A DNA stretch of 64,000 nt from Saccharothrix obliqua. Its GTDB lineage: Bacteria > Actinomycetota > Actinomycetes > Mycobacteriales > Pseudonocardiaceae. Under the pieces are notes generated by a model, which saw only the letters and a program-made list of their open reading frames with translations, searched no databases and had not been told where the DNA came from. This document shows positions 41,267 through 49,996 of this stretch, piece after piece. Numbering within the stretch: position 1 is the stretch's first letter; every line of letters begins with the position of its first letter. The DNA is taken from assembly GCF_019375475.1 (NCBI RefSeq), contig NZ_JAHXGQ010000006.1:248001-312000 (forward strand). The letters run 5' to 3'. The position numbers and the translations under genes were made by a program.

Positions 41267-42501
41267 GCGACGACAGGTACGGCAACCGCGGTGACGACCG
41301 GGGTCGCCAGGAGGCGCCGCCGAGCAGCCTCGGCGAGAAGGTCGACTGGATGGCCTTCTCGCACCAGGCGTTGTACGACATGGTGCACACCGGCGTCGAC
41401 CTGAACGCCGCCGGTTCCGCGCAGGCGGAGTGGGCGTCGGTCGGCAAGGCGCTGGGCGAGGTCCGGGACCTGCTGGCGAAGGCGATCTCCCAGTCGCAGC
41501 AGGCGTGGTCGGGCGCGTCCGCCGACCGCGCGCGGGAAGCGCTGGAGACCGTGGAGAAGTGGGCGCTGAACACCAGCGACCACGCGGAGAACGTCGCCAA
41601 GTGCATCGGCGACGAGATCCAGCACGTGCAGACGGCACGCGAGATGATGCCCGCGCCGGTGCCCGCGCCACCCGTCGTGGAACCGGTCGGCACGCCGCCG
41701 CCCGACGTGCGCGCGCCGCTGGCGGAGGTGCACCCCGGTCCGCGACGCGTGGTGGGCGACGGCCTGTTCGAGCCCGTCGTGACGCCCGAGGTCGGTCCGC
41801 ACCCCGTGCCGGCCAACCCGTTCGTCGGCGCGGAGCGGGTGGCCGCGCCGGTGGTCGACTCGGCCGTGAACGCCGACGCCACGCACCGGCAGGCGGCCGA
41901 GGTGATGGCGATGTTCCAGCAGAACTCGTACGCGGTGGACCGCACCGTGCCGTCGTTCGTCCCGCCGCCCAACCCGGTCGCGCCGACCCCGCCGCCCGTG
42001 GTCGTCGTGCCCCGGCCCGGTCCGGCCCCGGTCGACGGCCCGAACGGCCCCGTCGTCGTGACCAACCCGAACCAGCCGGCCTCCGACCAGCGCGCCCACC
42101 AGCCCGCGCAGCAGTCGAGCCGCGGCGGACGTGGTCCCGGTGGCGGTGGTTTCGGTGGCGGTGGCCGCGGTCGGCTGCCCACGCCGATCAGCGCGGGTGG
42201 CGGCGGCGGTGGCGGTGGCGCGCCCGCACCGCTCGGCGTGCCCGGCTCGGTCAGCGGCTCGCTGGGCGGGGCCGCCGAACCCGGTGCGCGGTCGGCCGCC
42301 AACCAGGGCAGCGTGACGAGCCAGTTCCAGGGCCCCAAGGCGGTGGCGCCGCACGGCGGCATGATCGGCGCGCCGATGCCGCCGCCGGTCGCACCGCAGG
42401 GCGGCGGCGCGAACGAGCGCAACCGCCCCGGTTACCTGGAGGACGACGACAACGTGTTCGGGGTCGACCGCAAGGCCGCGCCGCCGGTGATCGGCCTGTG
42501 A
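41263..42501 (+). CDS. PPE-like type VII secretion substrate
   Basis: This 412-residue protein has an N-terminal helical domain (about 25-125) with QQAWSGASADRAREALETVE near 83, the W-x-G turn of PPE/WXG proteins. After about 135 it is Pro-rich and Gly-rich (runs of Gly near 295 and 315), ending in DDDNVFGVDRKAAPPVIGL. A PPE domain followed by a disordered tail, directly before an EspG-type chaperone gene, fits a T7SS substrate. GTG overlaps the previous stop (GTGA), and its own stop overlaps the next start the same way. Confidence 0.8.
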   Translation: MSDDRYGNRGDDRGRQEAPPSSLGEKVDWMAFSHQALYDMVHTGVDLNAAGSAQAEWASVGKALGEVRDLLAKAISQSQQAWSGASADRAREALETVEKWALNTSDHAENVAKCIGDEIQHVQTAREMMPAPVPAPPVVEPVGTPPPDVRAPLAEVHPGPRRVVGDGLFEPVVTPEVGPHPVPANPFVGAERVAAPVVDSAVNADATHRQAAEVMAMFQQNSYAVDRTVPSFVPPPNPVAPTPPPVVVVPRPGPAPVDGPNGPVVVTNPNQPASDQRAHQPAQQSSRGGRGPGGGGFGGGGRGRLPTPISAGGGGGGGGAPAPLGVPGSVSGSLGGAAEPGARSAANQGSVTSQFQGPKAVAPHGGMIGAPMPPPVAPQGGGANERNRPGYLEDDDNVFGVDRKAAPPVIGL

Positions 42502-43262
42502 CCGAACGCGTCTTCCGGCTCAGCGCGCTGGAGTTCTTCCTGCTGTGGCAGGCGGTCCACCGGGAGGCGCACCCGGTGCCGCTGGGCACCCGGCACTACG
42601 GGCACACCGGGCGGGAGCGGGCGCGGTTGGTGGAGACCGCGTCCCGCGACCTGTTCGCCCGCGGGCTCGGCACCGTGCAGCGGCCCGACGAGGAGCTGGT
42701 CGCGGTGCTGCGCGGCCTGGCCGAGTACGAGTTCGGCCTGGAGGTCGTGTTCACCCGCAACGGCGAGCAGGCCCGCGGCCTGGCCACCGCGGCGTGGCAC
42801 GGGGCGTTCGCGGGCCGCGTCGGCGACCAGGTGCAGCTGACCGGTTTCCGGGCCACCGCGCTCGCGTCCCGCACCATCTCGACCCTGCCGCCCGCGCCGC
42901 CCGGCTCCGGCCGCGCGGTGAACGTGCGGTGGGACGACTACCTCGCCGCGGGACGCGCCGGCGTCGCCGAGGGCACCGAGGGCTTCCTCGACGTGCTGCG
43001 GAACGCGGGCGTGCGCGAACCCGAGGGCAACTCCCTCATGCGTGCCGTCACGACCCGCACGGGCGGCGGCCAGATCGCCGTGATCGCCCGCAACCGCAAC
43101 GGTTTCCTGCACCCGACCGGCGCGGCCATCTCGTGGCTCGACACCGCGGACGGGCGTTACCTGGTGCGGCGTGACGGGTTGTGGCTCGTGGTCGCGCCCA
43201 CCGACGCCGCGCGGCTCACGTCGGCCGTCGAGCACCTGCTCGCGGGCGCGAGCCGCAACTGA
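42498..43262 (+). CDS. ESX secretion-associated chaperone EspG family
   Basis: This 254-residue protein has the EspG layout: LSALEFFLLWQAVHREAHPV at the start, GFRATALASRTISTLPPAPP near 115 and the late ARLTSAVEHLLAG helix. EspG binds the tip of the PPE helical bundle in the cytoplasm and delivers it to the T7SS ATPase. Overlap with the PPE-like gene implies matched expression. No ESX core genes (eccB, eccC, eccD, mycP) are in the window, so the secretion machine must be elsewhere. Confidence 0.85.
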   Translation: MTERVFRLSALEFFLLWQAVHREAHPVPLGTRHYGHTGRERARLVETASRDLFARGLGTVQRPDEELVAVLRGLAEYEFGLEVVFTRNGEQARGLATAAWHGAFAGRVGDQVQLTGFRATALASRTISTLPPAPPGSGRAVNVRWDDYLAAGRAGVAEGTEGFLDVLRNAGVREPEGNSLMRAVTTRTGGGQIAVIARNRNGFLHPTGAAISWLDTADGRYLVRRDGLWLVVAPTDAARLTSAVEHLLAGASRN

Positions 43263-43302
43263 TCCGCTCGGCCGGACCACCGCGCGCGGCTACGGTCGTG
43301 GT

Positions 43303-44019
43303 GTGCCTGATGCGATCTTCGCCCACCCGAGGCTGGCTCTCATCTACGACGCGTTCGAGGACGAGCGCGACGACCTCACCGCGTACGCGGCCATCGCCGC
43401 CGAGCTGGGCGCGCGCAGCGTCGTCGACATCGGCTGCGGCACCGGGAGCCTGGCCGTCCTGCTCGCCGAGCGCGGCCTGACCGTGGTCGGCGTCGACCCG
43501 TCCCGGCCGTCGTTGGACGTCGCGCGGGGCAAGGACGTCCAGGGCCGCGTCACGTGGGTGGACGGCGACGCCACCGCCGTGCCCGCCGTCGCCGCCGACC
43601 TGGCCGTGATGACGGGGAACGTGGCGCAGGTGTTCCTCGGCGACGACGAGTGGACCGCGGCCCTGCGCGCCGTTCACGCCGCGGTGCGCCCCGGCGGCCA
43701 CCTGGTGTTCGAGACCAGGCGACCGGAGCGTCGCGCGTGGGAGGACTGGCACGGTGAAGAGGAGCGCGACGTGCCCGGCGTGGGACGCGTGGTGCAGCGG
43801 CTCGAAGTGACGTCCGTGGACCTGCCGTACGTGTCGTTCCGCCACACGTGCCGGTTCGCCGTCGACGGCGAGGTGATCACGTCCGACTCGACGCTCCGCT
43901 TCCGCGACCGCGACGAGGTCGCCGAGAGCCTGACCGCCACCGGCTACCGGGTCGTCGACGTGCGGGACGCGCCCGACCGGCCCGGCCGCGAGAACGTGTT
44001 CATCGCGCTTCGGCGCTGA
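43303..44019 (+). CDS. Class I SAM-dependent methyltransferase
   Basis: This 238-residue protein has the SAM motif VVDIGCGTGSLAVLLAE near 42, VVGVDPSRPSLDVAR near 62 and WVDGDATAVP near 85, then AAVRPGGHLVFETRRPERRAWEDW near 130. This is a typical small-molecule methyltransferase with beta-strand insertion. The substrate is unknown. GTG at 43303 gives MPDAIFAHPRLALIYD. It lies 40 bases after espG. Confidence 0.85.
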   Translation: MPDAIFAHPRLALIYDAFEDERDDLTAYAAIAAELGARSVVDIGCGTGSLAVLLAERGLTVVGVDPSRPSLDVARGKDVQGRVTWVDGDATAVPAVAADLAVMTGNVAQVFLGDDEWTAALRAVHAAVRPGGHLVFETRRPERRAWEDWHGEEERDVPGVGRVVQRLEVTSVDLPYVSFRHTCRFAVDGEVITSDSTLRFRDRDEVAESLTATGYRVVDVRDAPDRPGRENVFIALRR

Positions 44020-44079
44020 GTGTCCGACCGTCGGACACCACTGTGGTTCCAGGGGCTCCGATGAGCTAGGAACTCAGGT

Positions 44080-46050
44080 ATGACCGACACGCGTGCCGGC
44101 ACCGCCGCCGGCGAGGCAGAGCTGCTGTGGCGTCCGGACCCCGATCGGGTCGCCGACAGCCACATGGCCGCGTTCCGCTCCTGGCTCGCCACCGAGAAGG
44201 GCCTGGAGTTCGCCGACTACCCCGCGTTGTGGGAGTGGTCGGTGACGGAGCTGGAGGCGTTCTGGGGCGCGCTCGCCGAGCACTTCGGGGTGTTGTTCCA
44301 CGACGAGCCGACGGCGGTGCTCGCCGAGCGCGTGATGCCCGGCGCGCGCTGGTTCCCCGGCGCCACGCTGAACTACGCCGAGCACGCCCTGCGGCACGAC
44401 ACCGACGACCTGGCCGTGGTGTTCCACCGCGAGGACGGGCGGGCCGAGCAGATCACGTACCGCGAGCTGCGCCGCCGCGTGGCGTCCGTGCGGGCCGGGC
44501 TGGAGCGGCTCGGGGTGCGGCGTGGCGACCGGGTCGTGGCGCTGGTGCCGAACTCGCCGGAGGCCCTGGTCGCGTTCCTGGCGACGGCGTCGCTGGGCGC
44601 CGTGTGGTCGTCCTGCTCGCCGGACTTCGGCGCGCGGGCCGTCGCCGACCGGTTCGCCCAGATCGAGCCGACCGTGCTGGTCGCCGTGGACGGCTACCGG
44701 TACAACGGCCGCGGGTTCGACGTGCGGCCCACCGTGGAGCGGCTGCGGGCGGCGATCCCGTCCCTGCGTGCCACGGTGCTGGTCGACTACCTCGGCGGCA
44801 CGCTGCCCGACGTCGTCCCGTGGGAGTCGTTGCTGGCGGAGGAGGCCGAACTGGTCTTCGAGCCCGTCCCGTTCGACCACCCGTTGTGGGTGCTGTACTC
44901 GTCCGGCACGACCGGGCTGCCCAAGGGCATCGTGCAGGGGCACGGCGGGATCGTGCTGGAGCACCTGAAGATGCTGGCGCTGCACAGCGACCTGGGGCCG
45001 GGCGACCGGTTCTTCTGGTTCACCACCACCGGCTGGATGATGTGGAACTTCCTGGTGTCCGGCCTGCTGGTCGGCACCACCGTCGTGCTGTACGACGGCA
45101 GTCCGGCGCACCCGGACCTGTCGGTGCTGTGGCGGTTGGCCGAGCAGCACCGCGTGACGTACTTCGGGACGTCCGCGCCGTACATCCAGTCGTGCCTGAA
45201 GGAAGGCGTGCGGCCGGCGGAGCGGTACGACCTGACCGCGTTGCGCGTCGTGGGTTCCACCGGCGCACCGCTCACGCCGGAGGGTTTCCGGTGGATCACG
45301 GACGCAGTCGGGGACGTGCAGATCGCTTCGGTGTCCGGTGGGACCGACCTGTGCACGGCCTTCGTGGCGGCGTCGCCGGACCTGCCCGTGTGGCTGGGTG
45401 AGTTGTCGTGCCGTGCGCTGGGTGCCGCTGTGCGGGCGTACGACGAGGCCGGTGAGGCGGTCGTGGAGCAGGTGGGGGAGTTGGTGATCACCGAGCCCAT
45501 GCCGTCCATGCCGGTGCGCTTCTGGGGCGACGAGGACGGCAGCAGACTCCGTGAGGCGTACTTCGACGTGTACCCGGGCGTGTGGCGGCACGGGGACTGG
45601 ATCCGCATCACGGCCCGTGGTTCGGCCGTCATCTACGGGCGGAGCGATTCGACGCTCAACCGCGGTGGGGTGCGCATGGGCACCAGCGAGTTCTACCGGG
45701 TCGTCGAGGGCGTGCCGGGCGTCGTGGACTCGCTCGTGATCGACACGTCCGGCGCCGGCCGGACCGACGGCGAGCTGCTGTGCTTCCTCGTGCTGGCCGA
45801 GGGCGTCGACCTGGCGGACCTGACCCCGGCCCTCAAGGCGGAGTTGCGGGCGAGCCTCTCCCCCCGCCACGTCCCGGACCGCTTCGTGGCCGTGGCCGAG
45901 GTGCCCCGGACGTTGAACGGGAAGAAGTGCGAGGTGCCGGTCAAGAAGATCCTGGCCGGAACGCCCCCGGAGAAGGCCGTCAGCCGGGACGCCCTGCGCA
46001 ACCCGGACGCCCTGACCCCGTTCCTCGGCCTGGCCCACAACACCCCCTGA
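44080..46050 (+). CDS. aacS: Acetoacetyl-CoA synthetase
   Basis: This 656-residue adenylate-forming enzyme activates acetoacetate with ATP and CoA. ELLWRPDPDRVADSHMAAF opens it, ARWFPGATLNYAEHAL near 88 is typical of acetoacetyl-CoA synthetases, YSSGTTGLPKGIVQGHGG near 273 is the AMP-binding P-loop, GGTDLCTAF near 420 the A5 region and LNGKKCEVPVKKIL near 610 the catalytic lysine region. Length fits the family. It allows use of acetoacetate for lipid or polyketide building. The hairpin at 46088 follows. Confidence 0.93.
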   Translation: MTDTRAGTAAGEAELLWRPDPDRVADSHMAAFRSWLATEKGLEFADYPALWEWSVTELEAFWGALAEHFGVLFHDEPTAVLAERVMPGARWFPGATLNYAEHALRHDTDDLAVVFHREDGRAEQITYRELRRRVASVRAGLERLGVRRGDRVVALVPNSPEALVAFLATASLGAVWSSCSPDFGARAVADRFAQIEPTVLVAVDGYRYNGRGFDVRPTVERLRAAIPSLRATVLVDYLGGTLPDVVPWESLLAEEAELVFEPVPFDHPLWVLYSSGTTGLPKGIVQGHGGIVLEHLKMLALHSDLGPGDRFFWFTTTGWMMWNFLVSGLLVGTTVVLYDGSPAHPDLSVLWRLAEQHRVTYFGTSAPYIQSCLKEGVRPAERYDLTALRVVGSTGAPLTPEGFRWITDAVGDVQIASVSGGTDLCTAFVAASPDLPVWLGELSCRALGAAVRAYDEAGEAVVEQVGELVITEPMPSMPVRFWGDEDGSRLREAYFDVYPGVWRHGDWIRITARGSAVIYGRSDSTLNRGGVRMGTSEFYRVVEGVPGVVDSLVIDTSGAGRTDGELLCFLVLAEGVDLADLTPALKAELRASLSPRHVPDRFVAVAEVPRTLNGKKCEVPVKKILAGTPPEKAVSRDALRNPDALTPFLGLAHNTP

Positions 46051-46087
46051 GACGTACACCACAAGTACCGCTCCTGAACCCCCGATG

Positions 46088-46143
46088 AACGCCCCCTTCA
46101 CCACCCCTGACCAGCAAGGACGGGGTGAAGAGGGGGGCGTTTT
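46088..46143 (+). terminator. Rho-independent-type terminator after aacS
   Basis: AACGCCCCCTTCACC (from 46088) pairs with GGTGAAGAGGGGGGCGTT with a small bulge, ending in a TTTT run at 46140-46143. It is one of the few hairpins here with a T tract. Confidence 0.8.
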
Positions 46144-46194
46144 GCCTATGACCGGCAGACGTGTGTAACCTATGCGTCGTAGCCGAGGGCTCCG

Positions 46195-46284
46195 GGAGGC
46201 TTCGCCTAGTCTGGTCTATGGCGCCGCACTGCTAATGCGGTTTGGGTTTACCGCCCATCCCGGGTTCAAATCCCGGAGCCTCCG
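46195..46284 (+). tRNA. tRNA-Ser (anticodon GCT)
   Basis: GGAGGCT (46195-46201) pairs with AGCCTCC (46277-46283), discriminator G. The anticodon stem CCGCA/TGCGG encloses CTGCTAA, giving GCT. The long variable arm and GGTTCAAATCC T-loop confirm serine. CCA is not encoded. Confidence 0.95.
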
Positions 46285-46323
46285 CAACACCTGGCTTCGG
46301 CCGGGTGACAACTGAAGAACGAT

Positions 46324-46396
46324 GCGCTCGTAGCTCAACGGATAGAGCATCTGACTACGGATCAGAAGGTTGCAGGTTCGAATCCTGCCGAGCGCG
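46324..46396 (+). tRNA. tRNA-Arg (anticodon ACG)
   Basis: GCGCTCG (46324-46330) pairs with CGAGCGC (46389-46395), discriminator G. The anticodon stem TCTGA/TCAGA encloses CTACGGA, giving ACG. The T-arm GGTTCGAATCC is standard. It lies 39 bases after tRNA-Ser. Confidence 0.95.
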
Positions 46397-46412
46397 CAAG
46401 AGCAAGTCCAGG

Positions 46413-46449
46413 TCAGGGCCTCGTTTCGGGTAACGGAACGGGGCCCTGA
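46413..46449 (+). terminator. Hairpin after the tRNA pair
   Basis: TCAGGGCC (46413-46420) pairs with GGCCCTGA (46442-46449), with inner CGTTTC/GGAACG pairing, 16 bases after tRNA-Arg. Confidence 0.6.
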
Positions 46450-46525
46450 TCTGCTGTGCGGGGGCTGCTGCTCCGCCTCTTCACCCGAACGCTCGTACTG
46501 CCGGCCCGACGAGGCTGCTTGAACG

Positions 46526-46568
46526 GCGGCCGGAGGTGGTCCCGATCGACGGAACCACCTCCGGCCGC
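46526..46568 (-). terminator. Strong hairpin after the 107-residue gene
   Basis: GCGGCCGGAGGTGGT (46526-46540) pairs perfectly with ACCACCTCCGGCCGC (46554-46568). It lies 12 bases past the reverse-strand stop at 46581. Confidence 0.7.
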
Positions 46569-46580
46569 GGGCGGGCTGAA

Positions 46581-46904
46581 CTACCGGGGACCTCGGGCCG
46601 AGTCGTTCAACCACACGACGTGCACTCGCACACCCCTGGAGCGCGAGCTGACTTCGAAGACCTGGCGCGCGCTCTCCGGGTTCTGGGACCTCAGCGGGAA
46701 GTCGCCCTCCACGGAGTTGACGTCGGCGCGGTCGGGAAACGCCATGCCGTAGCCCGCGACCCTGGCCTCGGCTCGATCTCCGTACTCCTCGACAAGAGCG
46801 AACAGCCGCGGGGCCGCCTCCTCCGCCAGTTGGCGCACGACGTCGGCGAATTCCTCTCGATTCCACTGCGGCTCGACCACCAGGCGTTCATCCAACTCGG
46901 TCAT
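46581..46904 (-). CDS. Small hypothetical protein
   Basis: This 107-residue acidic protein has a helical N-terminal half (REEFADVVRQLAEEAAPRLF) and a strand-rich C-terminal half (RVHVVWLNDSARGPR). No family is recognised. Its ATG overlaps the stop of the prim-pol-like fragment (ATGA), so it is the coupled third gene of a small reverse operon, and a strong hairpin closes it. Confidence 0.6.
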   Translation of the reverse strand: MTELDERLVVEPQWNREEFADVVRQLAEEAAPRLFALVEEYGDRAEARVAGYGMAFPDRADVNSVEGDFPLRSQNPESARQVFEVSSRSRGVRVHVVWLNDSARGPR

Positions 46905-47284
46905 GCCGCAGCCGTCCCAACGCTCCGCAGGTGGTCGTCGAACTCATCCGCGAGGAGCAGGGCGTTGCCTGCTTCTTCAGGCGTCACCAGCCACATCGCC
47001 CGGTCGGCCAACGACTCGTGGACCGTGACCGCGCCCAAGGTCGGCCCGGTCACGGCGAGCACGGTCGGCGCGTGAAGACCGGGGGCCGACCACCACTCGC
47101 GAACCACGTCGAGATCCGCGGTCTCGATCGGGCGCAACACGACCTCGTCGGCGGGCTCACCCGACGCCGGGTCGATGAACCCGCCTTCCCGCCACACCGC
47201 TCCTGGTACGACCGGCCAACCCATCTCGGCGTACGCGAGTGCCGCGGTCAGCGGATCGGTGGTCTCGTGGGTGGCTTTCGGCAC
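46901..47284 (-). CDS. Prim-pol N-terminal-like fragment
   Basis: This 127-residue protein resembles only the start of bifunctional DNA primase/polymerase proteins of actinomycete elements: DPLTAALAYAEMGWPVVPGA, then a short spacer and VVREWWSAPGLHAPTVLAV. The catalytic acidic residues and the rest of the roughly 300-residue domain are absent. A GGAAGAGAGGG ribosome site precedes GTG at 47284, so it may still be expressed. It overlaps the upstream HTH frame by 128 bases. Confidence 0.6.
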   Translation of the reverse strand: MPKATHETTDPLTAALAYAEMGWPVVPGAVWREGGFIDPASGEPADEVVLRPIETADLDVVREWWSAPGLHAPTVLAVTGPTLGAVTVHESLADRAMWLVTPEEAGNALLLADEFDDHLRSVGTAAA

Positions 47285-47570
47285 TGTCGGCCCTCTCTTC
47301 CTGATGGGGAACGTCGAGGCCACTCCGTGGGGACTCGGGTGCGACCTCGAACAGGTCCTCGAACTGCATTGGTGCCAAGGCGATCAGCGCGCCGCCGATG
47401 AACGCGGGACCGGGCTGGAGTTCACCGCTCTTGACCCGCTTCACGGTTGAGCGGTTGAGCCCCATCGCGCCGGCCAGGCGGTAGTCGGAGGTGAAGCCGG
47501 CGAGCCGCACCGCCTTAGTGAAGGACTTGGTGCGAAGCCGGACGGTGTACGTCCTCAGCGCGGCTGTCAC
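47157..47570 (-). CDS. HTH DNA-binding protein, possibly frameshifted
   Basis: The N-terminal 75 or so residues of this 137-codon frame are a helix-turn-helix: SFTKAVRLAGFTSDYRLAGA, then MGLNRSTVKRVKSGELQPGP, AFIGGALIAL. GTG at 47570 has AGGAAGG upstream. After about residue 85 the frame becomes Pro/Arg-rich and runs through the start of the prim-pol-like gene, which suggests that the true end is earlier and was lost by a frameshift. It is the first gene of a small reverse operon of mobile-element character. Confidence 0.55.
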   Translation of the reverse strand: MTAALRTYTVRLRTKSFTKAVRLAGFTSDYRLAGAMGLNRSTVKRVKSGELQPGPAFIGGALIALAPMQFEDLFEVAPESPRSGLDVPHQEERADSAESHPRDHRSADRGTRVRRDGLAGRTRSGVAGRRVHRPGVG

Positions 47571-47796
47571 AGTCGTCCGCCTTCCTCGTCGTCCGGCTTC
47601 GATGAGCAGTTGCCGGCCAGAGATGCCGCAGGTGATGGGCGGCCTCTGGCTGATCACTTGGCGCTGACGCCGGAATCAGCGTCGCGGTTAGACCGATCGG
47701 GCGGAGTAGCCGCTGGAGGGGGCCATGTGGTCGTAGGGGGCCGGCAGAGGTGGCCAGAATGGTGACGTTCCCCTTCGCACCAGTCAGGATGGCGAC

Positions 47797-49092
47797 ATGC
47801 ACGGGCCGACGAGCATCGGTGTGCTCCTGCGCCGCCTCCGCGAGGAGACCGGCCGTTCGCAGAGCGAGCAGGCCGATGACCTGTCCGAGCGTGCGGGCCG
47901 TGCGGTCACTCGCAACGAGGTGTCCCGCTGGGAATCCGAGAAGCGCCTGGTGACGCCCTACTGGCAGCAGCACTACGCGAACAGCTTCGGAGTTCCGGCG
48001 GAAGTCATCGCGCGGGCGGTCGCAGTTACCAAAGCGCAGCGTCGCCTGGCCAGGCGCGCCGAGGACTCGTCCGGAGGGGACAGCGTGGAGCGGCGTGAAT
48101 TCATGGGAGCCCTGGCCGGATTGGCGGCCTCCTCCCTCCCCGGCTTACTGTCCTCGCGATCTGCCGGCCGTGCCGCGGTAGATCCCGAGGTCATCGACCA
48201 CTTCGTCTCGTTCCGGGACGCCCTGGTGTCGGCGGACAGCCTCCTCGGACCTGGTGATCTGGTGCGGTCGGCGGGGGAGCAGGTCGGCAACATCGCCAAG
48301 TTGTACGAGCGGATCGAGTCGGGGGCGCGCGGACGCCTGTTCGAGATCGGTGCCTTGTTCGCCGAGTTCTGCGGCTGGCTCGCCGACGACCTGGGCGACT
48401 TCGCCGCGGGCAAAGGCTGGTCAAGCCGGGCGCTTGAGTGGGCTCACTCGTCCGGCAATGCCAACATCGCGGCCTACGTCCTCATGCGGATGAGCCAGCA
48501 GGCCCAATTCCTCGGAGAACGCGCCCGAGCCATCACGCTCGCCCAGGCGTCCATCCGCTGCGAAGCCCAGGTGTCCAGCCCGCAGGTACGTGCGGCCATC
48601 CACCAGCAGGCCGCGCACGCAAGCGCGTTGGACGGCAACGAGCACGCAGCCATGACCTACATCGACCGTGCTGAAGCCCTATCCGGGGTCACCGCACCAG
48701 CGCTCGACCCGTACTCGTTGGCGAGCTACTGCACACCCAGTTACGTGTCAGTGCAGCGTGCGGCCGTCTACGGCACCCTCGGCAACCACGAGCGCGCCCT
48801 CACCGAGTACGACCACGTCATGAGCCAGTGGCCCAAGTCCTTTCACCGCGAACGCGGCCTGCACCTCGCCCGCAGGACAGCTGTAGCAGCACGGGCGGGT
48901 TTCCCCGAAGCAGCGCTGGAGAGCGGCGTGGAGGCGCTCAGGATCGCCCAGGACACCCAGTCGCACCGCACGGTCCGAGAGCTGGCGACGAGCACCAAGA
49001 TCATGCAGTCGTGGAAGGCGCACCCGAGTGTCGACGAGTTCATCCGAGCGGTGAGGAATGAAGGGGACCTGAATGGGCACGCTGAGCGTTGA
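47797..49092 (+). CDS. XRE family regulator with helical-repeat C-terminal domain
   Basis: This 431-residue protein has an XRE-type HTH (IGVLLRRLREETGRSQSEQA, NEVSRWESEKRLVTPYWQQH, about 7-62), a twin-Arg-like/hydrophobic link (REFMGALAGLAASSLPGLL near 100), and TPR-like helical repeats to the end (AYVLMRMSQQAQFLGERA, RAAIHQQAAHASALDGNEHAAM). This is a common actinobacterial regulator type. It overlaps the RibD-like gene by 20 bases, so it probably controls or is co-regulated with it. Confidence 0.85.
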   Translation: MHGPTSIGVLLRRLREETGRSQSEQADDLSERAGRAVTRNEVSRWESEKRLVTPYWQQHYANSFGVPAEVIARAVAVTKAQRRLARRAEDSSGGDSVERREFMGALAGLAASSLPGLLSSRSAGRAAVDPEVIDHFVSFRDALVSADSLLGPGDLVRSAGEQVGNIAKLYERIESGARGRLFEIGALFAEFCGWLADDLGDFAAGKGWSSRALEWAHSSGNANIAAYVLMRMSQQAQFLGERARAITLAQASIRCEAQVSSPQVRAAIHQQAAHASALDGNEHAAMTYIDRAEALSGVTAPALDPYSLASYCTPSYVSVQRAAVYGTLGNHERALTEYDHVMSQWPKSFHRERGLHLARRTAVAARAGFPEAALESGVEALRIAQDTQSHRTVRELATSTKIMQSWKAHPSVDEFIRAVRNEGDLNGHAER

Positions 49093-49810
49093 CGAACTGG
49101 TCGGCCGAGCCGAATGGGACTCGGTGACCCGGACGCACCGGCGCCCGTTCGTGGTCTACAAGTTCGCCGCCACCCTCGACGGCCGCATCGCCGCCGAGGA
49201 CGGTACCAGCCAGTGGATCACCAGCCCGGAGAGCCGGGCGGAGGTCCACCTCCTCCGCGCGGGCTGCGACGCCACCGTGGTCGGCTCGGGCACGCAGCAG
49301 GCCGACAACCCCAACCTGGCCGTGCGCGGCAACGACGACCCGCGCCTGGACCTGTCCATGGTGAACGACCCGAAGCGCCAACCGCTCCGCGTCGTGCTCG
49401 ACAGCAACGCCAAGACCCCAGCCGACGCGAACGTCTGCAACGACGCCGCGCCCACGCTCATCGTCGTGGCCGAGGACGCCGACGCGTCGCACCTCGACGG
49501 CGTGGTCGACGTGCTGAAGGTCAAGCGCGCAGACAAGGGTCTCGACCTACCGTCCGTCCTCGCGGGCCTCCACGACCGCGGCGTGCGGGCGATCTTCCTC
49601 GAAGGCGGCCCGACGCTCGCCGGCAGCTTCATCGCCCGGGGCTTGGTGGACCGCGTGGTGAACTACGTGGCCCCCGCCCTGCTCGGCTCCGGCAAGAGCG
49701 GCTTGGAGAACGCGGGCATCCACAGCATGTCCGGAATCCTCCGCCTGGAACTCCTCGACGTGTCCCGCTCGGGAAGCGACGTCCGTCTAGTGGCCCGTCC
49801 GGCTCGATAG
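49073..49810 (+). CDS. RibD C-terminal/dihydrofolate reductase-like reductase
   Basis: This 245-residue protein is the reductase domain of RibD without the deaminase domain: RPFVVYKFAATLDGRIAA near 24, LRAGCDATVVGSGTQQADNP near 63, LRVVLDSNAKTP near 103 and IFLEGGPTLAGSFIARGLVD near 174 (NADPH and substrate motifs). It may reduce a pteridine or pyrimidine intermediate. Stand-alone copies beside XRE regulators are common in actinomycetes and may serve secondary metabolism. GGGGACC precedes the ATG inside the regulator gene. Confidence 0.85.
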   Translation: MGTLSVDELVGRAEWDSVTRTHRRPFVVYKFAATLDGRIAAEDGTSQWITSPESRAEVHLLRAGCDATVVGSGTQQADNPNLAVRGNDDPRLDLSMVNDPKRQPLRVVLDSNAKTPADANVCNDAAPTLIVVAEDADASHLDGVVDVLKVKRADKGLDLPSVLAGLHDRGVRAIFLEGGPTLAGSFIARGLVDRVVNYVAPALLGSGKSGLENAGIHSMSGILRLELLDVSRSGSDVRLVARPAR

Positions 49811-49996
49811 CCACCTCCCCGCCACCGGGCCGGGGGTTCACGACATGGGCAAGGCCATGCGCGTCTTGCAGTCTTGGGTCAGTCGCCAGTCCCTTTTCGC
49901 CCGTTCGGGCACACAGCGGGCGGGTCGCTTGCCACTATGGTCCCCGCTCTCCGGCGCCGTGCGTGCCGCCAAGTCGCGACCCCAGGAGGTCTTGCC

